NCBI RefSeq assembly: GCF_040187885.1
Contig: NZ_JBDPLH010000006.1
Span: forward strand, 124,001 to 188,000
Direction: 5' to 3'
Length of the DNA stretch: 64,000 nucleotides
Source of the DNA: Roseateles_E cavernae
GTDB lineage: Bacteria > Pseudomonadota > Gammaproteobacteria > Burkholderiales > Burkholderiaceae_C
Both the position numbers and the translations under genes were made by a program. Positions 25,551 through 32,163 of the stretch are shown here, piece by piece. Position 1 is the first letter of the stretch. Each line of letters starts with the position of its first letter. The notes under the pieces are model-generated. The model saw only the letters and a program-made list of their open reading frames with translations, made no database searches and was not told the origin of the DNA.

Positions 25551-25564
25551 CATTCATTTGAATG
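25551..25564. promoter_or_regulatory. Inverted repeat upstream of the 50-residue protein
   Basis: CATTCA and TGAATG, separated by TT, form a short dyad ending 18 bases before the ATG at 25583. It could be an operator or an mRNA element. Confidence 0.4.
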
Positions 25565-25582
25565 GCAACGGAGACTCAAATC

Positions 25583-25735
25583 ATGACCAATGCTAATATT
25601 TCGCTGAGCCAGAACAACGCCTACCTGCTGGCCGATTCCGCCAGCGCGTCCAGCGGCCGCATCGAGACCTATGCTTTTGCAGCCCTGCTGGCCCTGTTCG
25701 GCGCCACCTCGCTGCTGGCCCTGCTGGGCGCCTGA
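25583..25735 (+). CDS. Small single-span membrane protein (50 residues)
   Basis: An unannotated small gene. The ATG at 25583 has GGAG ten bases upstream and the frame closes at a TGA at 25733-25735. The protein begins MTNANISLSQNNAYLLADSA, then a Ser/Ala stretch, and ends in one membrane helix (residues about 28-49, YAFAALLALFGATSLLALLG). The stop is two codons from the helix end, so the tail barely leaves the membrane. It has its own upstream region with a dyad and sits alone between the EamA transporter and the Lrp gene. Similar small proteins are easily missed in annotation; function unknown. Confidence 0.6.
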   Translation: MTNANISLSQNNAYLLADSASASSGRIETYAFAALLALFGATSLLALLGA

Positions 25736-25768
25736 TCGACCGGGCAGTTCGCCCGGGCACAGTGCCCG

Positions 25769-26239
25769 CTAAAGTTCGAACGCCGTCGTCTTCTTGACGG
25801 TTCGCAGCACCAGCATCGAGTTCGAGCGCGCCACGCCGGGCAGATGCATCAGCACATCGCTGTGCAGGCGCTCCAGGTCTTCGGCATCCTTGTAGGCAAA
25901 GCGCAAGAGATAGTCATTGGTGCCGGCCACATAGAAGCAGTCCAGGATCTCCGGCACATCGCGCACCGCCTGCTCGAAGGCACCCAGCGCCTGCGGCGTC
26001 ATGCGCTCCAGATTGATGATGGTGTAGCTGGTGCCGGGCTTGCCCACCGCCTTCGGGTTGACCAGGGCCACATAGCCGGCGATCACCCCCGCATCCTCCA
26101 GCTGCTTGACCCGGCGCAGACAGGCCGATGGCGACAGATGCACCCGCTGCGCCAGCTCCACATTGGAGCGCCGGCCGTCCTGTTGCAGCTCCCTGAGGAT
26201 GGCCCGGTCAATCGCATCCAGTTGCACTTCTGAGCCCAT
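25769..26239 (-). CDS. Lrp/AsnC family transcriptional regulator
   Basis: A 156-residue Lrp-type regulator. The N-terminal helix-turn-helix is LDAIDRAILRELQQDGRRSN...LSPSACLRRVKQLEDAG (7-50) and the C-terminal RAM effector domain ends VLRTVKKTTAFEL. The ATG at 26239 gives the normal length; the frame is open 32 codons further up. It is divergent from the beta-alanine:pyruvate transaminase across 133 bases that contain the dyad TCGCA-N6-TGCGA at 26273-26288, a plausible binding site. Likely it senses an amino acid and controls the amine-catabolic genes that follow. Confidence 0.9.
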   Translation of the reverse strand: MGSEVQLDAIDRAILRELQQDGRRSNVELAQRVHLSPSACLRRVKQLEDAGVIAGYVALVNPKAVGKPGTSYTIINLERMTPQALGAFEQAVRDVPEILDCFYVAGTNDYLLRFAYKDAEDLERLHSDVLMHLPGVARSNSMLVLRTVKKTTAFEL

Positions 26240-26372
26240 CGTTCGAATTTCCTGCGGTTTGATCGACAAATCATCGCACGAAGATGCGAAAACACGGGTT
26301 AACGCCAGGCCATTGCGCCTGCATATTGCGCGCATCCCTGTCTAGACTGGTCGGCATTCAAGGAGCCCTGCC

Positions 26373-27695
26373 ATGTCTGACCACGCCCCCAATCCCGCGA
26401 TGGACGCCTACTGGATGCCGTTCACCGCGAACCGCCAGTTCAAGAAGGCGCCGCGCCTGCTGACCCGCGCCGACGGCATGTACTTCACCGACGACAAGGG
26501 CCGCCAGATCCTGGACGGCATTGCCGGCCTGTGGTGCGTCAACGCTGGCCACAACCGGCCCAAGATCGTCCAGGCCATCCAGCAGCAGGCGGCCGAGCTG
26601 GACTTCGCCCCGCCCTTCCAGATGGCCCACCCCAAGGCCTTCGAGCTGGCCGAACGGCTGGCCGCGCTGACCCCGGCCGGGCTCAACAAGGTGTTCTTCA
26701 CGAACTCGGGTTCGGAGTCGGTCGAGACCGCGCTGAAGATGGCCATTGCCTACCACCGCGTGCGTGGCGAGGGCGCGCGCACCCGGCTGATCGGCCGCGA
26801 GCGCGGCTATCACGGCGTCAATTTCGGCGGCATCTCGGTCGGCGGCATGGTGGCCAACCGCAAGATGTTCGGCACCCTGCTCAGCGGCGTCGACCATATC
26901 CGCCACACCCATGACCACGCGCGCAATGCCTTCTCGCTCGGCCAACCGGCCCATGGCGCCGAGTTCGCCGACGATCTCGAGCGCCTGATCGCGCTGCATG
27001 ACGCCAGCACCATCGCCGCGGTGATCGTCGAGCCGGTCGCCGGCTCCACCGGGGTGCTGATCCCACCGCAGGGCTATCTGCAGCGCCTGCGCGAGATTTG
27101 CGACAAGCACGGCATCCTCTTGATCTTCGACGAGGTCATCACCGGCTTCGGCCGCACCGGCAACCCCTTCGGTGCCCAGACCTTCGGCGTCACGCCGGAC
27201 CTGATGACGGTGGCCAAGGGCCTGACCAATGGCTGCGTGCCTATGGGCGCGGTGTTCGCCAAGCAAGGCATCCACGATGCCTTCATGAACGGGCCCGAGC
27301 ACCTGATCGAGTTCTTCCACGGCTACACCTACTCGGCCCATCCGCTGGCCTGCGCCGCCGCGCTGGGCACCCTGGATACCTATGCCGACGAGGGCCTGCT
27401 GACCCGCGCGGCCGAGCTGCAGGGCTATTTCGCCGAGAGCCTGCATGCGCTGAAGAACGAGCCCCATGTGATCGACATTCGCAATATCGGCCTGGTCGGC
27501 GGCATCGAGCTGGCGCCGCTGCCGGGCGAGCCGGCCAAGCGTGCCTTCAACATCTTCCTGGACTGCTATGAGAAGGGCCTGCTGATACGCACGACCGGCG
27601 ACACCATCGCGCTGTCGCCGCCGCTGATCATCGAGCGCAGCCATATCGACCAGATCGTCGACACCTTGCGCGGCGCCTTGAAACGGGCGGCTTGA
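26373..27695 (+). CDS. bauA: Beta-alanine (omega-amino acid):pyruvate transaminase
   Basis: Class III PLP aminotransferase, 440 residues. It starts MSDHAPNPAMDAYWMPFTANRQFK, a near-signature of BauA-type omega-transaminases, and has GIAGLWCVNAGH, TNSGSESVETALKMA, FDEVITGFGRTG and the PLP lysine in MTVAKGLTNG (about K282). It transfers the amino group of beta-alanine or a similar terminal amine to pyruvate, giving malonate semialdehyde and alanine. AAGGAG lies before the ATG. It heads the polyamine block and probably handles beta-alanine released from spermidine-type polyamines or acts on monoamines. Confidence 0.9.
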   Translation: MSDHAPNPAMDAYWMPFTANRQFKKAPRLLTRADGMYFTDDKGRQILDGIAGLWCVNAGHNRPKIVQAIQQQAAELDFAPPFQMAHPKAFELAERLAALTPAGLNKVFFTNSGSESVETALKMAIAYHRVRGEGARTRLIGRERGYHGVNFGGISVGGMVANRKMFGTLLSGVDHIRHTHDHARNAFSLGQPAHGAEFADDLERLIALHDASTIAAVIVEPVAGSTGVLIPPQGYLQRLREICDKHGILLIFDEVITGFGRTGNPFGAQTFGVTPDLMTVAKGLTNGCVPMGAVFAKQGIHDAFMNGPEHLIEFFHGYTYSAHPLACAAALGTLDTYADEGLLTRAAELQGYFAESLHALKNEPHVIDIRNIGLVGGIELAPLPGEPAKRAFNIFLDCYEKGLLIRTTGDTIALSPPLIIERSHIDQIVDTLRGALKRAA

Positions 27696-27736
27696 AACAG
27701 GGCATGATGGGGTCACTTCGGTGGCCCTTTGTGTTT

Positions 27737-28507
27737 ATGACGCTGTCTTCCCGAAAACCCGTGGTGCTGGTGCCGGCCTGCAACCGCATGATGGGTGAGC
27801 ATCCCTTCCAGATGGCCGGCAAGAAATACATCGATGCGGTGCGCCTGGCCGGCTGCCTGCCGCTGATCGTGCCGGCCAGCACGCCCGACGAGCTGGACGA
27901 GTTGCTGGCCCTGGCCGACGGCCTGCTGCTGACCGGCTCGCAGAGCAATGTCCACCCCAGCCATTTCGGCGAGACCGTGCATGACCCGAGCCTGCCGCTG
28001 GATCCGCTGCGCGATGCCTGGACCCTGCCGCTGATCCCCAAGGCGCTGGCCCTGGGCCTGCCGCTGCTGGGCATCTGCCGCGGCTTCCAGGAGGCCAATG
28101 TGGCGCTGGGCGGCAGCCTGCACCAGGCCGTGCAGGAGCAGCCGGGGCTGCGGGACCATCGCGCCGTCAAGGGCCAGCCGCCCGAGATCCAGTACGCCAG
28201 CGCCCACCCGGTCCAGGTCCTGCCCGGTGGCCAGCTGGCCGCGATCCTGGGGTCGAGCGCGCCCATCGAGGTCAACTCGCTGCACGGCCAGGGCATCAAG
28301 CGCCTGGCGCCGGGCCTGCGCGTCGAGGCCCTGGCCGAGGACGGCCTGGTCGAGGCCTTCACGGTGGCCGATGCGCCGGGTTTCTCGCTGTGCGTGCAAT
28401 GGCATCCCGAGTGGCTGGCGCACAGCAACCCGATTTCCCAACATCTGCTGCAGGCCTTCGGACAGGCCTGTCGCGAATACCCAAGCAAGCGCGGTATGCG
28501 GACCTAG
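27737..28507 (+). CDS. spuA: Gamma-glutamyl-GABA hydrolase (SpuA/PuuD-like)
   Basis: Class I glutamine-amidotransferase-like hydrolase that cleaves gamma-glutamyl-GABA to glutamate and GABA. With the ATG at 27737 it has 256 residues; a TTG-initiated frame from 27692 is possible but adds no recognisable sequence. The nucleophile is about Cys114 in LLGICRGFQEANVALGGSLHQ-type context, and the His/Glu pair is in VQWHPEW near residue 220. The oxyanion region is LLLTGSQSNVHPS. The next gene encodes the gamma-glutamylating synthetase, so the two act at opposite ends of the same pathway. Confidence 0.88.
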   Translation: MTLSSRKPVVLVPACNRMMGEHPFQMAGKKYIDAVRLAGCLPLIVPASTPDELDELLALADGLLLTGSQSNVHPSHFGETVHDPSLPLDPLRDAWTLPLIPKALALGLPLLGICRGFQEANVALGGSLHQAVQEQPGLRDHRAVKGQPPEIQYASAHPVQVLPGGQLAAILGSSAPIEVNSLHGQGIKRLAPGLRVEALAEDGLVEAFTVADAPGFSLCVQWHPEWLAHSNPISQHLLQAFGQACREYPSKRGMRT

Positions 28508-28555
28508 GAGCCCCGCCCGCCAACCGGCCAAGTCAATCAATCGAGGAGGTGCAGC

Positions 28556-29923
28556 ATGGTGGTGCGAGACAAGTTCACATTCAGCGAGCTGGAGCAGTGG
28601 TTCCGCGAGCACGGGGTCACCGAGATCGAGTGCCTGGTGCCCGATCTGACCGGCGTGGCGCGCGGCAAGATCCTGCCGCGCGAGAAGTTCACCGAGGACC
28701 GCGGCATGCGCCTGCCCGAGGCCGTGGTCGCGATGGGCGTCACCGGCGAGTTTCCCGAGGAAGGCCCTTACTACGATGTCATCAGCCCGAACGACCGGGA
28801 CATGCATCTGCGCGCCGACCCCACCACCGCCCGCCTCGTGCCCTGGGCCAGCGATCCGACCGCGCAAATCATCCACGACTGTTTCGACCGCCATGGCCAG
28901 CTCGTGCCCTTCGCGCCGCGCTCGGTGCTGCGCCGGGTCTGCGGCCTGTTCGACGACGAGGGCTGGGAGCCGGTGGTCGCGCCCGAGCTGGAGTTCTATC
29001 TGGTGGCCCGCAACAGCGACCCTGACATGCCGCTGAAGCCGCCGGTGGGCCGCAGCGGCCGCGCCGAGACCTCGCGCCAGGCCTACTCGATCGACGCGGT
29101 CAACGAGTTCGACCCGCTGTTCGAGGATGTCTACGACTACTGCGAGAAGATGCAACTCAATGTCGACACCCTGATCCACGAGATCGGCGCCGGCCAGATG
29201 GAGATCAACTTCTTCCACGGCCATCCGCTGGGCCTGGCCGACGAGGTCTTCTTCTTCAAACGCACGGTGCGCGAGGCCGCGCTGCGCCACGATATGTTCG
29301 CCACCTTCATGGCCAAACCCATCGCCGGCGAGCCAGGCAGCGCGATGCATGTGCACCAGAGCCTGGTCGACAAGCGCAGCGGCCGCAATCTGTTCAGCAA
29401 CGAGGACGGCACGCCCAGCCGCGAGTTCTTCTGGTACATCGGCGGCCTGCAAAAACACATCCCGGCCGCAATGGCGCTGTTCGCGCCCTATGTCAACAGC
29501 TACCGCCGCCTGGCCCGCCACACCGCCGCGCCGATCAATATCCAGTGGGGCACCGACAACCGCACCGTCGGCATCCGCGCGCCGCTGGCGCCGCCGGCCG
29601 CGCGGCGCGTCGAGAACCGCGTGATCGGCGCCGATGCCAACCCCTATGTGGCGCATGCCGCGACCCTGGCCTGCGGCTATCTGGGCATCAAGAACCGCAT
29701 CGAGCCGACGGCCGAATGCAAGGGCGATGCCTATCTGGGCGACTACCAGCTGCCGCGCAGCCTGGGCGAGGCGCTGGCCCTGCTGCGCGCCGACAAGGAG
29801 CTGGCCGCCGTGCTCGGCGAATCCTTCATCACCGTCTATTCGGAGATCAAGGAGATCGAATATGCCGAGTTCATGAAGGTGATCTCGCCCTGGGAGCGCG
29901 AACACCTGCTGCTGCATGTCTGA
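28556..29923 (+). CDS. spuB: Gamma-glutamylpolyamine synthetase (glutamine synthetase family, SpuB/PuuA-like)
   Basis: Glutamine-synthetase-fold ligase, 455 residues, that joins glutamate to a polyamine such as putrescine using ATP. Visible are PELEFYLVA (metal ligands), GAGQMEINF, MAKPIAGEPGSAMHVHQSL (nucleotide and ammonia-site region) and NRVIGADANPYVAHAA. It lacks the adenylylation loop of true GlnA. GGAGG lies eight bases before the ATG. Order spuA-spuB-spuC is that of Pseudomonas aeruginosa, which supports a polyamine rather than ammonia substrate; which amine it prefers is not visible. Confidence 0.88.
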   Translation: MVVRDKFTFSELEQWFREHGVTEIECLVPDLTGVARGKILPREKFTEDRGMRLPEAVVAMGVTGEFPEEGPYYDVISPNDRDMHLRADPTTARLVPWASDPTAQIIHDCFDRHGQLVPFAPRSVLRRVCGLFDDEGWEPVVAPELEFYLVARNSDPDMPLKPPVGRSGRAETSRQAYSIDAVNEFDPLFEDVYDYCEKMQLNVDTLIHEIGAGQMEINFFHGHPLGLADEVFFFKRTVREAALRHDMFATFMAKPIAGEPGSAMHVHQSLVDKRSGRNLFSNEDGTPSREFFWYIGGLQKHIPAAMALFAPYVNSYRRLARHTAAPINIQWGTDNRTVGIRAPLAPPAARRVENRVIGADANPYVAHAATLACGYLGIKNRIEPTAECKGDAYLGDYQLPRSLGEALALLRADKELAAVLGESFITVYSEIKEIEYAEFMKVISPWEREHLLLHV

Positions 29924-29935
29924 GGAGGACCCGCG

Positions 29936-31345
29936 ATGAGCCAGATCCATCCACAAGCCGCGCTGATCGAGCGCCGCAGCACCGGCGAATGGCAGCGCGC
30001 CGACGCCGCGCATTTCCTCCACCCCTTCACCGACTTCAAGGGCCTGGCCGCCAAGGGCTCGCGCATCATCGAGCGGGCCGACAACATTTATCTGTGGGAC
30101 AGCGAGGGCCACAAGATCCTCGACGCGATGAGCGGGCTGTGGTGCGTCAATGTGGGCTACGGCCAGCAGTCGCTGATCGATGCCGCCGCGCGCCAGATGA
30201 AGGAGCTGCCCTTCTACAACGCCTTCTTCCAGACCGCGACGCCGCCCGCCATCGAGCTGGCCGAGCTGCTGGCCGAGGTCACGCCACCGCAGTTCCAGCA
30301 TGTGTTCTTCACCGGCTCGGGTTCGGAGGGCAATGACACGGTGCTGCGCATGGTGCGGCGCTACTGGGACATCCTGGGCCAGCCGCAGCGCCAGACCGTG
30401 ATCGGCCGCATCAACGGCTATCACGGCTCGACGATGGCCGGTGCCTCGCTGGGCGGCATGAGCGGCATGCATGCCCAGGGCGGGCTGCCGATACCGGGCA
30501 TCGCGCATATCGATCAGCCGCACTGGTTCGCGCTGGGCCGCGAGCAAAGCCGCGAGGATTTTGGCCTCAGCGCCGCGCGCTGGCTGGAGGCCAAGCTGCT
30601 GGAGCTGGGCCCGGAGAACGTCGCCGCCTTCATCGGCGAGCCGGTCCAGGGCGCCGGCGGCGTGATCGTGCCGCCGGCCAGCTACTGGCCCGAGATCCAG
30701 CGCATCTGCGACCAATACGGCGTGCTGCTGGTCAGCGACGAGGTGATCTGCGGCTTCGGTCGCACCGGCGCCTGGTTCGGCTGCGAGACCCAGGGCTTCA
30801 AGCCCGATCTGATGACCTTCGCCAAGGGCGTGACCTCGGGCTATATCCCCCTGGGCGGCGTGATGGTGGGCGAGAGGATCGCGCGGGTGCTGATTGAGCA
30901 GGGCGGCGAGTTCGAGCATGGCTTCACCTACTCGGGACACCCGACCGCCTGCGCCGTGGCGCTGGCCAATATCCGGCTGCTGCGCCAGCTCAATCTGGTC
31001 AAGCATGTGCAGGCCAGCACTGGCCCCTATCTTGCCGCGCAGTTTGCCAAGCTGGCCGAGCAGCACCCGCTGGTCGGCGAGGCGCAGAGCTGCGGCCTGA
31101 TGGGCGCGCTGCAGCTGGTCAGGAACAAGACCACGCTGCAGACCTTCGCGCCCGAGCTGGGCGTGGGCATGCTTTGCCGGGCCCACTGCTTCGGCAACGG
31201 CCTGATCATGCGCGCGGTCGGTGACCGCATGATCGTCGCGCCGCCGCTGGTGACGACGCTGGCGCAGATCGACGAGATGCTGGGCCTGATTCGGCGCTGC
31301 CTGGACCTGACCCTGGACGATGTGAGCCGGCGCGGCTGGCTCTGA
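29936..31345 (+). CDS. spuC: Putrescine/polyamine:pyruvate aminotransferase (SpuC-like)
   Basis: Class III PLP aminotransferase, 469 residues. HFLHPFTDFKGL near residue 23, MSGLWCVNVGYG, PFYNAFFQT, FTGSGSEGNDTVLRM and INGYHGSTMAGASLGGM are the SpuC pattern. The PLP lysine is about K297 in MTFAKGVTSG. It would deaminate putrescine or gamma-glutamylputrescine to the aldehyde with pyruvate as acceptor. It starts 12 bases after spuB (GAGGA as ribosome site). The aldehyde dehydrogenase needed next is 3.2 kb downstream, beyond an inserted module. Confidence 0.88.
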   Translation: MSQIHPQAALIERRSTGEWQRADAAHFLHPFTDFKGLAAKGSRIIERADNIYLWDSEGHKILDAMSGLWCVNVGYGQQSLIDAAARQMKELPFYNAFFQTATPPAIELAELLAEVTPPQFQHVFFTGSGSEGNDTVLRMVRRYWDILGQPQRQTVIGRINGYHGSTMAGASLGGMSGMHAQGGLPIPGIAHIDQPHWFALGREQSREDFGLSAARWLEAKLLELGPENVAAFIGEPVQGAGGVIVPPASYWPEIQRICDQYGVLLVSDEVICGFGRTGAWFGCETQGFKPDLMTFAKGVTSGYIPLGGVMVGERIARVLIEQGGEFEHGFTYSGHPTACAVALANIRLLRQLNLVKHVQASTGPYLAAQFAKLAEQHPLVGEAQSCGLMGALQLVRNKTTLQTFAPELGVGMLCRAHCFGNGLIMRAVGDRMIVAPPLVTTLAQIDEMLGLIRRCLDLTLDDVSRRGWL

Positions 31346-31419
31346 GGCTCGAAAGCTGGGGGGATGTAGGGCGCCGCCGTGCGCAGTAGACTGGCCGCGC
31401 CTTCTCCGAGGAGTGCGCC

Positions 31420-31749
31420 ATGATGATGACTGCGACCGAGAAACTGGTGGTGGTGTTCCGTTCACGGCTGCGCGCCGATGCCGATATGGCCGCGCTGGAG
31501 CCGCTGGGGCAGCGGATGTATGAGGTGGCCAGCACGATGCCGGGCTTTCTCTCCTACAAGGACTTCGCGGCCGCCGATGGCGAAACGCTGACCCTGGTCG
31601 AATTCGCCGATGCCGACACGCTGCGGGCCTGGCGCGAGCATCCCGAGCACCGTGAGGCACAGCGCCGCGGCCGCGAGGAGTTCATGAGCGAGTATCAGAT
31701 CGATGTCTGCCGGCCCGAGCGTTCCTATGCCTTCCGGGCCGGGGGCTGA
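31420..31749 (+). CDS. Antibiotic biosynthesis monooxygenase (ABM) domain protein
   Basis: A 109-residue single ABM domain, a small ferredoxin-like dimer. LVVVFRSRLRADAD, MPGFLSYKDFAAADGETLTLVEFADADTLRAWREHPEHREAQRRG is the standard ABM layout, with the Trp and His after the TLRA helix. Many such proteins are heme- or quinone-related oxygenases, but single domains are often of unknown use. GAGGAG lies nine bases before the ATG and TAGACT at 31388-31393 could be a -10 box, so it may have its own promoter. It ends three bases before the Bell-like gene, so it may be co-transcribed with the STAND module. Confidence 0.82.
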   Translation: MMMTATEKLVVVFRSRLRADADMAALEPLGQRMYEVASTMPGFLSYKDFAAADGETLTLVEFADADTLRAWREHPEHREAQRRGREEFMSEYQIDVCRPERSYAFRAGG

Positions 31750-31752
31750 GCC

Positions 31753-32163
31753 ATGGACCCCGCCGCCATCGCCGCCGGCGTCATCGCCGCCCTCGCCCCC
31801 TATCTGGCCAAGGCCGCCGGCAAGTTCGCCGAGGGCGCCGGTCAGGCCGCTCTGGATCAGGGCGGCAAGCTGTTCGACAAGCTGAAGGCCCGCTTCGCCG
31901 CCGCGCCGGTCGAGCACAAGCAGTTGCAGGACCTGCAGGCCGCGCCGCAGGACCCACTCAACCAGATGGTGGTTCAGAAACTGCTGCGCGACGCGCTGGA
32001 GCGGGACCCCGCCTTCGCACGCGAGCTGGCCGAGCTGCTGCAGGGTCTGGCTGCGACCGGCCCGGCCCAGCAGTTCAATGTGCGGGCCGACAGCATAGGC
32101 AGCGTCGTCAACGCCGGTTCGGTCCAGACCCTGAACATCGGGCGCGGGTCCGACAAGCCATGA
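31753..32163 (+). CDS. Putative Bell-like effector with C-terminal amyloid-signalling motif
   Basis: A 136-residue protein with no enzyme motif. The first 20 residues form a hydrophobic helix (MDPAAIAAGVIAALAPYLAK), followed by more helices to about residue 102. After a short linker the C-terminus is beta-prone: DSIGSVVNAGSVQTLNIG (113-130). An 18-residue ungapped match to it lies at the N-terminus of the next protein. The layout, a helical domain with a membrane-active-looking start plus a short C-terminal motif shared with a STAND protein, fits the Bell domain and BASS motifs of bacterial amyloid signalling, where the effector is templated into fibrils and damages the membrane. Its stop overlaps the STAND start (ATGA). 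The domain call is from pattern memory and needs an HMM search. Confidence 0.65.
   Translation: MDPAAIAAGVIAALAPYLAKAAGKFAEGAGQAALDQGGKLFDKLKARFAAAPVEHKQLQDLQAAPQDPLNQMVVQKLLRDALERDPAFARELAELLQGLAATGPAQQFNVRADSIGSVVNAGSVQTLNIGRGSDKP

Noticed and set aside
27713..31660. Very long open frame on the minus strand opposite spuA-spuC
   Set aside because: It is antisense to four well-supported genes and has a low-complexity, Arg/Gln/His/Ala-rich translation typical of shadow frames in GC-rich DNA.
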